From Henckelia pumila (lineage: Eukaryota; Streptophyta; Magnoliopsida; Lamiales; Gesneriaceae): a stretch of DNA of 64,000 nucleotides. Of the stretch, positions 47,140 through 60,647 are shown piece by piece. Numbering within the stretch: position 1 is the first letter of the stretch; the number at the start of each line of letters is the position of its first letter. The stretch covers positions 1,178,001 through 1,242,000 of the forward strand of contig NC_133123.1 of NCBI RefSeq assembly GCF_033568475.1. Reading direction: 5' to 3'. The notes below the pieces were generated by a model that was given only the letters and a program-made list of their open reading frames with translations, ran no database searches and was not told the origin of the DNA. The position numbers and the translations under genes are program-made.

Positions 47140-50100
47140 CTACCACTGATAGTACATAGGGAAATCAGAGTACAAGGCATAATTCATAACATTGTCAAAC
47201 AAATGAGGCCATTCTTGACGCATTCGAGACTCCAATTCCCATGTAGCTTCTTCTCTTCCATGTCTACTCCATTCTACCATAACCAAAGGAATCGTCTTGT
47301 TCCTCAGTTGCTTTTCTTTACGATCAAGAATCTGCACTGGATACTCAACATAGCTAAGGGAACTATCCAACTCCACATCATCAGCCCTCAAGATATGAGA
47401 AGGATCTGGTTCATACTTCCGCAGCATAGATACGTGAAATACATCATGTATCGCAGACAAACTCTGCGGCAAGTTCAAACGATACGCTAAAATACCAATT
47501 TTCTCAACAATCTCGTATGGACCGATATAACGAGGAGCTAATTTCCCTTTACGCCCAAATCTCATAGTACCACGAAATGGTGATACTTTCAAGAAAACAA
47601 AATCGCCAACCTGAAATTCTAAAGGTCTACGTCTGTTATTAGCATAGCTGGCTTGACGATCCTGGGCTGCTTTCATTCTTTTCCTGATCAGGTCAACTTT
47701 TTCTTTCATCTCTTGAATAAACTCTGGTCCTGACAACTGTCGTTCTCCTACTTCTTCCCAACATATCGGAGATCTACATTTTCTGCCATACAAGGCTTCA
47801 AATGGTGCCATCCCGATAGATACATGATAACTATTATTGTAAGAGAATTCCACCAAAGCTAAAGATTCTTGCCAACCGCCACTAAAATCCATCACAACAG
47901 CTCGTAATAAATCTTCAAGTGTCTGAATAGTTCTTTCAGATTGACCATCTGTCTGTGGATGATAGGCAGTACTCACGGCCAATTTAGAACCTAAAGATGA
48001 TTGCAAACTAGACCAAAACTTAGAAGTAAATCTGGGATCACGGTCTGATACTATAGTAACTGGCACACCATGCAATCGCACTATCTGATCAATGTACATT
48101 TTCGCCATTTTCGTATATGTCCACGTACGATCATATGGAATAAAATGGGCAGATTTAGACAATCTATCCACAATAACCCAAATGGCATCACAACCACGAT
48201 TAGATCGAGGTAGGTGTGTCACGAAATCCATAGTAATGTGTTCCCAATTCCACTGTGGTACTTCAAGACTAAGTAACATACCACCTGGTCTCATTCTTTC
48301 AGCCTTAACTTGTTGACACGTCAAACACTTAGCCACAAAATCAGAAATATCATTCTTCATACCTTCCCACCAGTAATGGGCTTTCAAGATATGATACATC
48401 TTTCTAATTCCAGGATGTACACTATGTCGACTACAATGAGCTTCTCGTAGTATATTGTCTTTCAAATCTATCAAATTCGGAACCACAAGTCTACCATTAT
48501 AACGCAAACATCCATCAGAAGCAACAAGAAATTTCCCTGACTGACCAGCTGGAGTTAATTCTTTCAAATGATGAATATATGGATCAGTCTTTTGTGCTTC
48601 TTTGATTTTCGAAATTATTCGTGGTTCAACTTGTATAGATGAAACTATGAAATGATTACCTTTAGCTCGATAAGTCCATCCTGAAGTTCTCAAATGTTCA
48701 TGAACTTTAGAAATAGTTAAAGATGCCAACATCTTAGTATGAACTTTTCTGCTCAAAGCATCTGCAACTTGATTCACGTTTCCTGGCTGGTATTGAATAT
48801 CACAGTCAAAATCCTTAAGCAGTTCCAACCATCGACGTTGTCTCATATTCAAATCAGACTGTGTGAATAAATATTTCAGACTCTTATGATCAGAATAAAT
48901 CACAAACTGCTCACCGTACAGATAATGACGCCATATTTTCAATGCATGCACAATGGCAGCCAATTCTAAATCATGAACTGGATAACGAGTCTCATGTGGT
49001 TTCAATTGACGAGATGCATATGCAATCACGCGTCCATTTTGCATCAAAACACAACCCAGTCCATTCAAAGAAGCATCTGTACAGATAACAAACCCACCTG
49101 AGCCTGAAGGTAATGCTAGTACTGGAGCCGTAGTCAATTTCTCTTTCAAAGTCTGAAAACTAGCTTCACATTCCCCAGTCCACACAAAACGTCGATCTTT
49201 TTGCGTTAATATAGTCATAGGCCTAGCTATTTCAGAAAATCCCTTGATGAAACGCCTATAATATCCAGCCAAACCCAAAAAACTACGAATCTCAGAGACA
49301 TTGGTTGGTCGAGACCAATTAAGAACAGCTTCAATTTTACTAGGATCGACAGATACTCCTTGTGCTGATATCACATGTCCTAGAAATAATACTCTGTCCA
49401 GCCAAAATTCACACTTCGAAAACTTAGCATATAATTGTGATGTTCTGAGTTTCTGAAGTACTAACGTCAAATGTTCTTTATGATCCTTCCTTGACTTAGA
49501 ATAAATCAAAATGTCATCAATGAAAACGATAACAAATCGATCTATGAATTCCCGAAACACACGATTCATTAAATCCATAAAAACTGCTGGAGCATTAGTC
49601 AACCCGAAAGGCACAACTAAGAATTCATAATGTCCGTAACGCGTTCGAAATGCTGTCTTGGAAACATCTTCCTCTCGAACTCGAAGTTGATGATATCCGG
49701 AACGAAGATCAATTTTAGAATATACAGATGTACCCTGCAACTGATCAAACAAGTCATCAATTCGTGGCAAAGGATACTTATTCTTCACAGTAGCCTGATT
49801 CAATTGTCGATAATCGATGCACATTCTCATCGTTCCGTCTTTCTTCTTCACAAACAAGACTGGAGCACCCCAAGGTGATACACTTGGTCTAATATAACCT
49901 TTTTCCAGCAAATCTTGCAATTGCGTCTTGAGTTCTTTCAATTCTGCTGGAGCTAATCGATATGGAGCTCGAAAAATAGGACTTGTCCCTGGCATTAATT
50001 CAATGCTAAGATCTATTTCCCTTTGAGGCGGAAAACCCGGAATCTCATCAGGAAATACATCAATAAAATCCTTAACTACAGGGATATCTGAAACTTTCAA

Positions 50101-51903
50101 TTTCTCTTCCTTCGTCGCATCTAGAGCATAAATCATAAATCCTTCATTTCCTATCGACAATAATCTAAACATTTCCATTGCCGATACTAATGGAATGCGA
50201 GATTGTGAATCAATACCATAAAAATTCCACTTATTGCCATAATACGGTCTAAATCTCACAATGCCATGAAAACAATCAACCGTAGCTCTATAATTCATCA
50301 GTGTATCCATACCCAAGATACAGTCAAAATCGGACATAGCTAGTTTGATTAAATTAGTTATCATGATCTTATCCTCAAATCTAATCACACAATTCAACAC
50401 TATCTCATTAGACATCAAGAAAACACCAGCAGGAGTAGCAACAGACACAGTATCCAATAACGGAGTAAAAGCAATCTCATGCTCATCAGCAAATGTAACA
50501 GATAAAAATGAATGAGATGCTCCTGTGTCTATCAAGATACGTGCAGGATACTCAAAAATATAACAAATACCTGCAATAACTCCCCCAGGTGCATCTTGTG
50601 CCTGATCCTGAGTCAGAGCATGGACTTGAACCTGCTGTGGACCTGGAAAACGCTGCTGACTCTGAGGAGATGGATACCTAGGCTGCTGAGTGGACTGTCC
50701 TGGAATATAAGGCTGTGTAGGAACAAACTGTGGTACAGGAGCATATGGTCTGAATGATGGTCGTCCAGGAAACTGGCCAAACTGTTGTGGCTGAAATTGC
50801 TGTCTTCCAGCATTTGGACATACTCGAGACGAATGTCCAGCCTGCCCACAAGTATAACAAGTTCCTGGAAATCCTGTACAATGTGCACTCAAATGATTAC
50901 CACCACATCTGTCACAGTACACTCTCCCAGATGATCCAACTGAACTTCCACCACGACTACCACTGGAACTGGAGGAACTAGACTGTGGTTTCTTTTTAAA
51001 TGGCTTCCCTCTAGCTTTAAACCAAGGCCTTTTCGCTTGCTGAGAAGATTGAATAGGCTGATATGAAGGTAAACCCATTGGTGTCTGTGAACTGCTTCCA
51101 GCTCCTTGAGGAACAGATGCTGGGATTGATTGTGGTTCACTCCTTAGTAGACTTGCTTCAATTTTCTTGGCCTTTTCTACTGCTTTCATATAAGTAGATG
51201 GAGTTCCAGTAGTCACCAAAGTATGGATCGTTCGTGTAAGCCCTTTCAGAAAATGTGAAAGCTTTGACCGATCATTCTTTGCAACATATGGGACATAAGG
51301 CAGAAGAGCAGAGAACTGAGAAGCATATTCAGCAACAGATTTATTGCCTTGCACCAACAGATTAAATTCATCTTCTTTAGCAGAATAATAAGATGGTGGT
51401 GCATATTCTTGTGCAAACTGCTTACAAAATACTTCCCATGTGATCTTTTCACCAGAATCAGAAAGTGTTTCTGCTGTCGTTTCCCACCACAGTTGCGCTC
51501 GGTCTTTCAGCTGAAAAGGAACTAACTTCAGTCGAATGTCATCAGGATATTCTAATCCATTAAACATATTGTTGAGACTTTTCAACCAACTAGTAGCTTT
51601 CTCACTTCCTTCATTGCCAAAGAACTTTTGCGGACGCAACTCCTGAAATTGAGAAATTATTAATCGTATTCCTCCCATTTTCTCAGTCAATTGGGTTACT
51701 GGATCAGCCTCAGCCTGAATCGCTTTTCCTTTGTCAGGATTTACCCGTGGTTGTTGTTCCACCTCTAATTCCACATCTTTCGGAGGCTGAACAGCTGGTC
51801 GACCACGTCTTCCCCTGACAATATCATCAAGATTTCTAACATTTATCGCTGCAGACTCTTCGACAACTTCCTTCCCTTTTCTACCTCTTCCTCCTGGTGC
51901 CAT
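47140..51903 (-). CDS. Gypsy gag-pol polyprotein (1587 aa)
   Basis: An uninterrupted frame from [10 protein letters not shown] to a stop at 47140. A Met four codons earlier (51915) also exists; MAPGG was preferred because it fits the usual gag start. Order: gag with [17 protein letters not shown] near residue 105; CCHC knuckle [14 protein letters not shown] near 355; protease [13 protein letters not shown] near 460; RT with [15 protein letters not shown] near 715 and [10 protein letters not shown] near 797; RNase H with [10 protein letters not shown] near 925 and [10 protein letters not shown] near 1005; integrase zinc finger ([17 protein letters not shown]) near 1170-1205; catalytic core TMDFVTHLP near 1228, VSDRDPRF near 1290 and QTDGQSER near 1323. 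RT-RNase H-integrase order defines gypsy. The C-terminus ([18 protein letters not shown]) looks like a chromodomain, which can direct insertion to chromatin. Confidence 0.96.
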   Translation of the reverse strand: MAPGGRGRKGKEVVEESAAINVRNLDDIVRGRRGRPAVQPPKDVELEVEQQPRVNPDKGKAIQAEADPVTQLTEKMGGIRLIISQFQELRPQKFFGNEGSEKATSWLKSLNNMFNGLEYPDDIRLKLVPFQLKDRAQLWWETTAETLSDSGEKITWEVFCKQFAQEYAPPSYYSAKEDEFNLLVQGNKSVAEYASQFSALLPYVPYVAKNDRSKLSHFLKGLTRTIHTLVTTGTPSTYMKAVEKAKKIEASLLRSEPQSIPASVPQGAGSSSQTPMGLPSYQPIQSSQQAKRPWFKARGKPFKKKPQSSSSSSSGSRGGSSVGSSGRVYCDRCGGNHLSAHCTGFPGTCYTCGQAGHSSRVCPNAGRQQFQPQQFGQFPGRPSFRPYAPVPQFVPTQPYIPGQSTQQPRYPSPQSQQRFPGPQQVQVHALTQDQAQDAPGGVIAGICYIFEYPARILIDTGASHSFLSVTFADEHEIAFTPLLDTVSVATPAGVFLMSNEIVLNCVIRFEDKIMITNLIKLAMSDFDCILGMDTLMNYRATVDCFHGIVRFRPYYGNKWNFYGIDSQSRIPLVSAMEMFRLLSIGNEGFMIYALDATKEEKLKVSDIPVVKDFIDVFPDEIPGFPPQREIDLSIELMPGTSPIFRAPYRLAPAELKELKTQLQDLLEKGYIRPSVSPWGAPVLFVKKKDGTMRMCIDYRQLNQATVKNKYPLPRIDDLFDQLQGTSVYSKIDLRSGYHQLRVREEDVSKTAFRTRYGHYEFLVVPFGLTNAPAVFMDLMNRVFREFIDRFVIVFIDDILIYSKSRKDHKEHLTLVLQKLRTSQLYAKFSKCEFWLDRVLFLGHVISAQGVSVDPSKIEAVLNWSRPTNVSEIRSFLGLAGYYRRFIKGFSEIARPMTILTQKDRRFVWTGECEASFQTLKEKLTTAPVLALPSGSGGFVICTDASLNGLGCVLMQNGRVIAYASRQLKPHETRYPVHDLELAAIVHALKIWRHYLYGEQFVIYSDHKSLKYLFTQSDLNMRQRRWLELLKDFDCDIQYQPGNVNQVADALSRKVHTKMLASLTISKVHEHLRTSGWTYRAKGNHFIVSSIQVEPRIISKIKEAQKTDPYIHHLKELTPAGQSGKFLVASDGCLRYNGRLVVPNLIDLKDNILREAHCSRHSVHPGIRKMYHILKAHYWWEGMKNDISDFVAKCLTCQQVKAERMRPGGMLLSLEVPQWNWEHITMDFVTHLPRSNRGCDAIWVIVDRLSKSAHFIPYDRTWTYTKMAKMYIDQIVRLHGVPVTIVSDRDPRFTSKFWSSLQSSLGSKLAVSTAYHPQTDGQSERTIQTLEDLLRAVVMDFSGGWQESLALVEFSYNNSYHVSIGMAPFEALYGRKCRSPICWEEVGERQLSGPEFIQEMKEKVDLIRKRMKAAQDRQASYANNRRRPLEFQVGDFVFLKVSPFRGTMRFGRKGKLAPRYIGPYEIVEKIGILAYRLNLPQSLSAIHDVFHVSMLRKYEPDPSHILRADDVELDSSLSYVEYPVQILDRKEKQLRNKTIPLVMVEWSRHGREEATWELESRMRQEWPHLFDNVMNYALYSDFPMYYQW

Positions 51904-52158
51904 TCTACAAGACACAAGGATTTAAATACACAGGCAAAAATATCTTAACGAATAGAAAACTATGATAGAAATACAGAGTTCTAATAGAATTCATAAACGA
52001 ATTCTAAAGCCAAGAACTACTGGTTCTAACAAATACGTTCAAAAATAAGCACCACAAGTAAGTCACGTAAGAACAAGTAGTCACACACATACGCAACCAT
52101 TTTGTTAGTGTCTAAACTCGAGTGTCCTAGACTCTAATTCGAGCATATCCCAGTATAT

Positions 52159-52170
52159 GCTCTGATACCA
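52159..52170 (-). other. Gypsy primer-binding site
   Basis: Minus strand TGGTATCAGAGC two bases from the 5' LTR end, a perfect initiator methionine tRNA complement. Confidence 0.9.
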
Positions 52171-52172
52171 AA

Positions 52173-54231
52173 TGAAAGGGCCCGTGTCCTGATTTAATAT
52201 TTAATGATCAAACAACCAGGATTAATTAATGTAAACAGCGAAAACGAGTTAAAAATTTGCGTTTGGGCCTACAGAAATTTCGGCATGACCTATTCGTAAA
52301 TAGGACATCCCAAAAACTTGTACAACACAACCAACAATATATATACTCGAAAATAGAGTCACAACTCCAATTTACACACCTATAGCCGCACTGGCCAGGA
52401 CTAAACACATGCAGAGCCGGCAAGGCTCGATCATACAAATAACAATTCAAAACAAAGTCCAAAACTATTTATACAGATACACAGGGCATCACCCCGGCAA
52501 ATATAAAACTCGCTAAAATGATATATATACATATATATCTGGGAACTCAACTCCACGCTCGCCTCACTGGGTACCACTAGATGACGCTCCACCAGATGCG
52601 TCAAATCCCCCTGGATAACCTGCTATGGAATCACAAACAACCACAGCATAAAAAGAAAACAGGGGTCGGACCCCAGTACGACGAACTATAAAAATTACGA
52701 CAAATATAACTGACATGAATAAAATCAAGTACAATGCAATGAAATGCAATGTAATGCGTGACAGGTATCAATGAAATAGGAATACCAAAAGGAGTCCAAA
52801 TAATCGTATCACAATAAACTCAGTGGCCACCCGTGCCAGGAACGCAGCAGACCTCGAATCATCACTGCTAATCCATACACGTAGCATCGGAGGGTGACAG
52901 GAGCGACCCGTCCAGCCTCATGCTGTCATCAGGAGTGTCGTACGTAGCATCAGAGGGCGACAGGAGCTACCTGTCCGTGCCTCATACTATCTCAGGAGTG
53001 CACTAAAATAATGTCACTCGCTCCATGATGACTCAATACATCTCAAGAGATCAATATCAATAGTAATCAAAGGAGTCAAGGCTCAACGTGCTATGTAAAT
53101 TTATAAATTAGTGAATGCAATCATATAATCCACGTAAGCACATAAAACACATTATCACTCATTACAAAATATTTAATATCATTACATGTCATTATAGACG
53201 TCGTAATATAAACAGCTCATACGTACCTCAACCGACACTTAATTACCACAGAAATATCTCAAGTATTTCTCGGATATTCCAATCCCAAATTTTCAGAATC
53301 TGTAATTCCAGAAAAATTGCTCATAAATCCTAAAATTTATATTTAATATTAAAACATCCTATCAATAACCAAATATCGAATTTACGACTCTAAAAGTCGA
53401 AATACCAAAAATATCATAATCTGAATTTTTCCAGAAAATTCCCAAAAATTCTGAAATTTATATATATTAATTCTAGCACATCTAGAAATCCAAACAGTGA
53501 TTTAAATAGCTCTAAACTTCAAAAATCCCAATTTAAATAATCTGGAAATTCGAAATAATGCCCCAATAATTTCTGAAAAATAGTCAATACCTCCAATCGA
53601 GTCCGGTATAATACCTACAACCAATAATAAATCAAATATCAATTATCGGATGTCAATTGAATCGAAATACCCAAAATTCAAAACCCTAGATTCAACATTA
53701 TACCTCAAAGCTTGGAATTAAAGGGTTAAACAACTAACACAACCCCTAAACTCCGGCGACGATCGGCGGCGGCGAACGGCGGCGGACGGCGGCAGCGAAC
53801 GGCGGCAGCTGTGCGACGGGTTTTTCGGAAACTTCACTAAAAATATGAAATATGGGTACCAAAAGATAGCTCTCGTCGCGAGGATTCCGGAACTATATTT
53901 ACTTTTGAAATCCGGCCAAAAACGAAGGAGATACGGAGATTTGAAACGATAGGAAGATTTTGAAATTGAAAAGAAACGGAAAAGAACAGACGGGCGAAGG
54001 CGGTGGAAAAACAAATGGAGGAGAAAGATTATGCGTTATATATATTATGTATTAGTTTAATGTGTGTCTTATTTTATTCATTCGGGGTTCAAACTGGACC
54101 CGGTTCGAGTTATTTCAACTCCTGTGTGCTCTATAAATAACATATTCATTTAATATCGTCTATAAACCGATATTTAAAAATCAATATTTTTAACACACAA
54201 ATAATTAATAGAGTAAAATCGGGTCCTTACA
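52173..54231 (-). repeat. Gypsy 5' LTR (right on plus strand)
   Basis: 2059-bp copy of 45004-47062, carrying the promoter for the minus-strand transcript. The same tandem units occur at 52880-53000. Confidence 0.95.
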
Positions 54232-54497
54232 GTAATTATAAATTAAGAAAGGCGAGTGACAAGAATTTGCTAGATATATAACTTAGAGCAATAATAAATA
54301 TATAAATTTCAGCGTTTGATTGAAAAAAAAATGCTCTAGCCATGACTTACATTTTACCTGACCAAATACAAAACTACACATGAAAAATTAAATAAATATT
54401 TTTTTAGCTAAAGTGTACACATTTAGGCTCTAGCATTACTCTTATTGGAAATGGAAGTCTAATTTAGTAATAATCTGAATTTTATTCATGACATCAA

Positions 54498-55303
54498 GGG
54501 AATATTTGGTAGAGTTCATGCAAAGTGATTCTTAGATTCTAGTATATGAAAGTGTTTTTGAGTGTTTGTATTTAATTCTACAACTTTTATCCAAAAGCAT
54601 GAAGTTCAAATTTGTTGTTTTTTTTACTTTTGTTTTTTTGTTTAGGATTTAAAATTACAAGTTGAAATTTATATCCCTAATAAATTACATTGTTAAATTT
54701 TATTTATATACGAGTTTTATTAGTTTCTAATAGAATTTATAAAATTTCAATCATATTATATTACAAGCGTTTATTTTTTTGAAAAATATATTGCATTTTC
54801 ATAAATTTTTTTTTAGTACATATATTGTGTATTAGAATCATACGATCGAGAGTCGGTTTTCTTATATTTTTGTAATTTTTTTATATTTTTATTAATCTTA
54901 AATATTTTTGTGTATTAAATTTTTTGTTCATTTTTATATTTATATTTTTATTAATCTTATATATTTTTTCAAGCATTCATGTTATAAAAAATAAATTATT
55001 TTTGATACAAAATTCATAATGTAATAATAATTATATAAACACATTTTTATGGTGTGATTATTAATTAAATAATTAAAAGAGGTCAATTTTATATAGTTTA
55101 AGGATATGGTTGTTATTTAACTAAAAATTAAGCTTGTAAGCAATTATTCTTCAAACACTCAAACTTTAGCTTGTATTAGATTTAATTAAACTTCTATTTC
55201 CAAACACTTTCTACCTTAGCTTCTCACCAACTTCAAAACCAACTTCAAAATAATCTCTACAAGAATCACTTTTAAATAAGCAAAAGCTCTCCAAAACACT
55301 ACC
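54498..55303. mobile_element. Candidate Tourist-like MITE remnant
   Basis: The reverse complement of the right end reads GGTAGTGTTTTGGAGAGC and further in AAGTGATTCTTG; the left end reads GGAATATTTGGTAGAG then AAAGTGATTCTTAG. The inverted relation is imperfect and boundaries are approximate. Confidence 0.4.
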
Positions 55304-55340
55304 TAAATGACTAGATACTTTCACTTATTAGTGACATTTA

Positions 55341-55452
55341 GGTAGTGTTTGAGATAGCTTATAGGAATTATTTCTCAACTTTTTTTTCACAAATTTTTTT
55401 TCACAAAATTTCAATATGAGAAGTGCGTTTAGAAACTTTCTCAAACACTACT
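55341..55452. mobile_element. Short hairpin MITE
   Basis: Left end GGTAGTGTTTGAGA and right end TCTCAAACACTAC are inverted repeats about 112 bp apart. It lies tail to tail with the previous element, whose right end also reads CACTACCTAA. Confidence 0.55.
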
Positions 55453-56066
55453 GTAGTGTCCGCCCCTTCATTGCCATTGGCCCATTGTCATTAACATATA
55501 TAACTATCATGATGATTGAATTATATGTGACGAAGACGGAAATTGTCATCCATAAATATCTAAACAAGCTTAATTAAATAAATAATATGCAAAAGTTTCA
55601 AAGTTGAGTCCAAGCATTCATTCAAAGATTGACAACTCAAAACAATTTCCATGGCAAGTCGTTTGTATAAGTTTACAACTCTTTCTCCTCTGATTAATAG
55701 AAGAAGATCAACAAAATCCAGAGTACGTGAAGAGCTATATATACAGAGTCCTACTCAATAATATGTATCCTTAAGAATCCTCCATTACATGTCTACTTAC
55801 CCTACCAATTACCTCGTGAATACGCCTCAACATACAACATTTCATTTCTTGAATCCTTTCATCATCAAGAAATTAAGAAAACACAAAGATATCAAATTTG
55901 ACCTTAAAATCATCATTAATATCTACTGGCTTGCCTGGAACTGATACCAAAAAAGGACAGCTTCAAACAATATATATGGCAGTTAATAACAAACTATACA
56001 AATGCGACCACTAAAACGTGCGTGTATGACATATGTAAGCTATATAATTAAGATGAGGAAAATATC

Positions 56067-56067
<1 letters not shown>

Positions 56068-56103
<36 letters not shown>
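56068..56103. repeat. (TA)n microsatellite
   Basis: About 36 bp of pure TA repeats. Confidence 0.95.
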
Positions 56104-56105
<2 letters not shown>

Positions 56106-56167
56106 TCTGGAGGAATTGAAAATCACATGGTACTAGCTAGCTATATGGACTACTTGAACAAGATTAT

Positions 56168-56959
56168 TTAAAATTCAGTACAGGGTTTGATCTCTGAATC
56201 ATTAATATCATCCCATGATATATTGAGATGATCAGATGAAGTTAACACATGATCAATATCATTCCAATCCCAATAGCTTGGCAAGTCAGTGGAACAGCTG
56301 TTGCTCGAGTTAGGCCATGGGATGCTTCTTGTGGATGAATTAGTGTTCGCTGACGTAATCGTCGATTCTTCTATGGAGTCAGGATTGCTTGAACAGTACT
56401 GATCGTATGTTTTTAAGGATTGATAAGTCGTGGGATTACTATCCAAAGAAGCAATCTTTATGTCAAATTTTGAGTTTAAAAATGAAAATGAACATTCTGT
56501 GTTGGGATTTATGTTACTCGGCGCTGAGACATTGTTCAAACCTGTCGTGTTGATGCCGTTTGTTGTGTGAGTATTATGCGACGGGGAACGGATTAATGCA
56601 TGGTAGAGAATATTAGACGTAGTTATCTGATCACCATTATTGTCACCCAGGGAGGAGGCACTAGTGGTGGCAGAATTTGTAATCTTTGGCCGCTTGTTTT
56701 TGCGGCCACCGCCCGCGGGAACGTTACGAAGAGTGCCACCTTTAGTCCAGTGCCTTTTGCAAGATTTGCAAAAATGGCGAGGCTGAGATTTGTTATAATT
56801 GTTGAAATAACAAAACTTGGTGTTTGTTGAACAACACCTTGGGCACTTCAAAGGGTGTGTAGATTTCGACAGCTCCGGCGACCCTGCCTGAACCAATGTT
56901 TGATCCAATCCATCACGCCCATGACCATCATCATAAACCTGCTTGGTACTCAAACCCAT
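56168..56959 (-). CDS. Dof-type zinc-finger transcription factor (263 aa)
   Basis: Dof proteins are plant-specific factors that bind AAAG cores. The C2C2 finger is complete: Cys39, Cys42, Cys64 and Cys67 ([18 protein letters not shown] ... [13 protein letters not shown]), spacing CX2CX21CX2C, followed by [16 protein letters not shown], a basic nuclear-import-like stretch. The rest is Ser/Asn/Thr-rich, with an acidic, Trp-containing end ([17 protein letters not shown]) that may activate transcription. The frame opens 16 codons further upstream (57007), but MGLSTKQVY was chosen because the upstream part is hydrophobic and lacks Dof character; an upstream intron is possible. Single exon within the finger. 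The exact subgroup was not assigned. Confidence 0.93.
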   Translation of the reverse strand: MGLSTKQVYDDGHGRDGLDQTLVQAGSPELSKSTHPLKCPRCCSTNTKFCYFNNYNKSQPRHFCKSCKRHWTKGGTLRNVPAGGGRKNKRPKITNSATTSASSLGDNNGDQITTSNILYHALIRSPSHNTHTTNGINTTGLNNVSAPSNINPNTECSFSFLNSKFDIKIASLDSNPTTYQSLKTYDQYCSSNPDSIEESTITSANTNSSTRSIPWPNSSNSCSTDLPSYWDWNDIDHVLTSSDHLNISWDDINDSEIKPCTEF

Positions 56960-57313
56960 GCTTAAAAATCCAAATCTAAGAAACCCAAATAGCAAATGCA
57001 AGATCAAAGCTAGATAAAGAAGAAAACCAAATTTTCTAGTACTTGAAGGGGATTCGTGTGCAACGGATGAGATGAATTAATAAGCAAGAGCATCAAGAGT
57101 ACTACGATTAATAGATTCTTGAAATCTCAAGTGGACCATTATATGATGGGTTGTTGTTGTGAGGATAATATATATAACCAGAGAATATTAGCTCGGAATG
57201 AATGGAATTTGGGGGAAAGTGGTGAGAAATTATAAGGGTGCCCTGTCTAAGATTCTATTGTCTATTTTCTTCAACTGTTTTTGCCTATCAGCTATCACCA
57301 TCCATCAATCTAT
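56960..57313. promoter_or_regulatory. Upstream region of the Dof gene
   Basis: Contains the likely 5' leader and promoter. A TATATATA stretch near 57168-57176 on the strand opposite could serve as a TATA box but is not proven. Confidence 0.4.
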
Positions 57314-57584
57314 CTGTAAAAATATGATGATAATCAATAATTTATTTGATTTGAGTGATAGGATAAGTAATCTATAGATAAGTAATATAATGTAAATTAA
57401 AAATAAATAAGAAAAAATAGTTAATACATTATTTGATTTGATGGATATATTATAATTTATTTGATTTAATTGATTTAAAATTATTAATTAATAAATAGAT
57501 AAATAATATGACGAAAATAAGACGAAATTAATTGGATAAGTTATACATAGATTAATAATACATCAAACCAAACAATGTCTTAAT
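57314..57584. mobile_element. MITE, reverse-oriented relative of 24617-25003
   Basis: Its right end, read on the minus strand, gives TTTGGTTTGATGTATTATTA then ATCTATGTATAACTTATCC, matching the left end of the 24617 element. Repeated TTATTTGATTTGA-like blocks lie inside. Confidence 0.6.
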
Positions 57585-57667
57585 AGTACGTAGTATGAAT
57601 CAAGTTCTATGGTACAGATTCCAGAGGGTTTACTTATATATATATATTTTTTTTACACATGCATGTA

Positions 57668-57827
57668 GGGAAAGGGTCGATGCTGGCATGTGGGTACTAC
57701 CCACATATCAGATTTAACGGTCCGTTATTTTATGTAAGTCAGATGTTTCACATGTATTTGCATAAAATATGAACAGTTGGATATCCCGTTGGGCACTACC
57801 CAATGGGGTAGCATCGACGCTTTCGCA
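57668..57827. mobile_element. Hairpin MITE (~160 bp)
   Basis: Left arm 57668-57724 (AAAGGGTCGATGCT, GTGGGTACTACCC) and right arm 57771-57827 (reverse complement AAAGCGTCGATGCTACCCC). Arms extend to the central TTATTTTATG/CATAAAATA. Non-coding. Confidence 0.7.
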
Positions 57828-58159
57828 TGTAGAGTACAGACCTACAGTCTCGTGGCAATTATGTATAAACATGGATTCTTCTTTGGCTTATAAATTTCGT
57901 TCATCTCTAACATCATGCATGCTGCTGCCGTAGCCGACATCGTATACAAAAATTAAATTCAATTATACTAGATGAATGACGGATTGAATATCGGTATTGG
58001 GCCTATCTTTCGATTTTAATTATGGAAATTATGTACGAGGATCAACAAATTTTCTGTATATTTTAGTTTAAAGCATCCAAAAAAAATTATAATATATATA
58101 ATTGGAAATTTGAAATAATTTTTTCAGGGATATCATTAAAGTTTTAGCGAACAAATTTG

Positions 58160-58201
<42 letters not shown>

Positions 58202-59815
58202 GCTCGACGTAGGATTGTAATTTTTATTGATAAAAATTATAATTAAATCGGGTCTCTCTTAATTAATCCTGATGCGTGCCAATCTTTTTTTTTAAAAACA
58301 AAAAACTTATAAATATCTAGCTCACTAGCTAGCATGTGGTTTCTCGTGATCTAGGATCATTCTAATGGGGTCATTTTCATGTGCATAGAATGCATGTTAT
58401 CACATGCATCTACCACTTGCAGCTGATGGGGTACTGCGTGGCTAAGTTCTTCACTTGTCAAACAATGAGTGAAAATTAATCGAATAATAAATCAGTACTT
58501 ATCAACATATGCATTCTTTAGTAAATTAACTAATAATATATTTAGATATATATCAATTGGAGTTTATTACGAAAATCGGTGTTTTAGTGAATGATCAAAA
58601 TATACCGTTTCCAGCCGGCTAACATTGATTTATATAAGACCGGTGAGGCATACACACAATTACTCATGTTTTTAAAACATAATTGTCATTTTTGTATATA
58701 TTTATACTTTGAGAATCGACAAGTTTTCGGATTTATATGTATGTATATATATATATTATATATCGATTTCATATGGCCACATCTGTACAAGCGAAGATAA
58801 AAAATTTAGTAGTAGGTCGGTCGATTAGGTAAAGCCACGGCCACCTGTAGCATTTGTATTATCACAAGTTGTCCGAAGGGAATATTTGTCGAATAGGGTG
58901 CGTGGGGACACATTATATTGTAACTTCATTATTAAGAATCATGATAAATTAACTAATAATTAACATCATTAACTTGGAAGAGCTAGCCACTTTTCTTGAA
59001 CAATCAACTCCTATTTTTCGTTAAATTCAAAGTAACTTTAGCTAATTTTTCCTTTTTAGACAAGCACGCATAAATGTATATATTAATCATGCACGGAGTG
59101 TTCACCATTTTGGAAGGGAGTCAAAGTTTCGAATGTGTATATATATATTTAACAATCCACAATTATTTTTACATGGCTTTCATGATATTTTTTTTCGACT
59201 TCACACATATTAAAATGAATCTGGATTATTGTATATATGAGAGTTTCAGATATTACTCTAAAGATAATATCTCATTAATATGTTAAATACATGATATTAT
59301 CTCGCTTTAGTTAATTAAACAAACTATGGTTAGTTATTAAAGTGTTGAAATAAAAGTCTAAAACTGTTTAATTGGACTAAACCACGTGCTTCGTAATTCG
59401 GCGGCCCCTTTATGTAATTATATTAGATTATATATATATTATATAATATAATCCGTTCAAACAAAATGAATTAATTAATATAGTATTAATTGTTGCCGCG
59501 CCTTATGAGTACAGCGTATGTAGTCGTTAGGATTAGGGTCGATGATTAACAGAATGTTTAATTAACTATTATAGATAATATGCATGCGATCCTGTTCAAA
59601 AACTTGGGCTAGCTGGATGTTTTTATATTGTTGGATTGACATAATCTCCGCAATAAACGGTGGAAATGTATCAATATTTGTGAAGTTTATTGATTTTTCA
59701 ATTGAGTCAACTCAATTTATATTTATAATAAAAAATAATATTTTTAACATAAAAATAATACTTTTCATTGTCGACCCAAATAAAGTATACGTCTCACAAA
59801 ATTGACCTGCAACTA
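57828..59815. other. AT-rich intergenic DNA
   Basis: About 2 kb. Open frames at 58591-58800, 59074-59286 and 59584-59805 have no recognisable domain. A TA tract lies near 58163-58193. No gene seen. Confidence 0.45.
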
Positions 59816-60647
59816 TGTAGTGGCCCGTAACCAAACGAAGAGATTAAGGAACTAATCGTATTTACTTAAGTCGGGTTCGGAGGCTCCGTTGGTGAGTTCG
59901 GACGGTCCGAAGTCAGGGTTCGGACAATCTGAAGAGTGGTTCGAACGCTCCGAACGTGCTGCTGACAGTCGTCATGGATGACGTCATTATGCTGACGTAA
60001 GCAATGACGTAATTTTGGGTTCGGACGATCCGAAGTCCAGTTCAGACGATCCGAACGTGTTCGGAGGCTCCGAAGTCAGTTCGGAGGGCCCGAACTCTGT
60101 CTATAAATAGGGGGTGCCGAACTCACATATGAGTGCACCAATTCCTCTCTTCTCTCTCGATTTTTTAGCCTTCTAACTCAGATCAAGGGAATTCTAGGCG
60201 TCCCGTTGGGAATCCGAAAGTGGCATAGCAGTCCAGGCGTCGTAGCGGAGCTGTGGCATAGTTTTGAGGCAATTGACAGCAAAAGGCTAACGACGGACGA
60301 AGGTATAGCTTTTGTTTCCTAAAAATATTTAAGAGTATGCTTTAGATTAGTTAAGGCTTTTAGAACGCTATAATGATAGTAGTATCATTTGGTAGTGTAG
60401 CGCGGATTGTAGGCGTGGACCTAGGGCTGATAGCACTTGCCTAGTATTTGATACGAAAGTACTGTTCGAGATATCCTGACTGAGTATGCATGTATTATGT
60501 GACTGCATGATTTATATGTCATTGATTTATGCTGCATACATTTGCATATTGAGCTATCTCGTTCGAGATGTTTATAGTAGGGTTTTATCCTATCCTGTTA
60601 GTGGTTGGACTTCCATCGATTTGGGTCCGGCATATCCACTGGTATTT
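59816..60647 (+). repeat. LTR of a retrotransposon, followed by a primer-binding site
   Basis: It starts TGTAGTGGCCCGTAACC, like plant gypsy LTRs, holds a promoter-like array and TATA box, and is followed by a primer-binding site at 60648. The right end lacks a clear CA. The partner LTR is not in the window; another LTR element interrupts the sequence at 60663. Confidence 0.7.
59876..60110 (+). promoter_or_regulatory. LTR promoter: eight phased palindromes, three TGACG motifs, TATA box
   Basis: Eight 15-bp units of the form TTCGGANNNTCCGAA start at 59876, 59897, 59919, 59940, 60020, 60041, 60060 and 60080. Between the two groups of four lie TGACGTCA (59979-59986) and two TGACGTAA (59993-60000, 60005-60012), typical bZIP/TGA-factor sites. 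CTATAAATAG at 60101-60110 is a TATA box 7 bp after the last palindrome. Confidence 0.75.

Larger units (their letters stand above)
45004..54231 (-). mobile_element. Complete Ty3/gypsy LTR retrotransposon, likely chromovirus (Tekay/Del-like)
   Basis: A 9228-bp element with 2059-bp LTRs (45004-47062 and 52173-54231) and a perfect 5-bp target duplication GTAAT (44999-45003, 54232-54236). On the minus strand the LTRs begin TGTAAGGACCC and end GCCCTTTCA. The LTRs agree wherever I compared them, including every long open frame inside. It has a primer-binding site, one uninterrupted polyprotein frame and a polypurine tract. Recent insertion is inferred. Confidence 0.97.
54237..56167. other. AT-rich intergenic DNA with MITE remnants
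   Basis: 3' of the minus-strand Dof gene. It contains two candidate MITEs (54498-55303 and 55341-55452) and a TA tract at 56068-56103. No gene seen. Confidence 0.5.
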
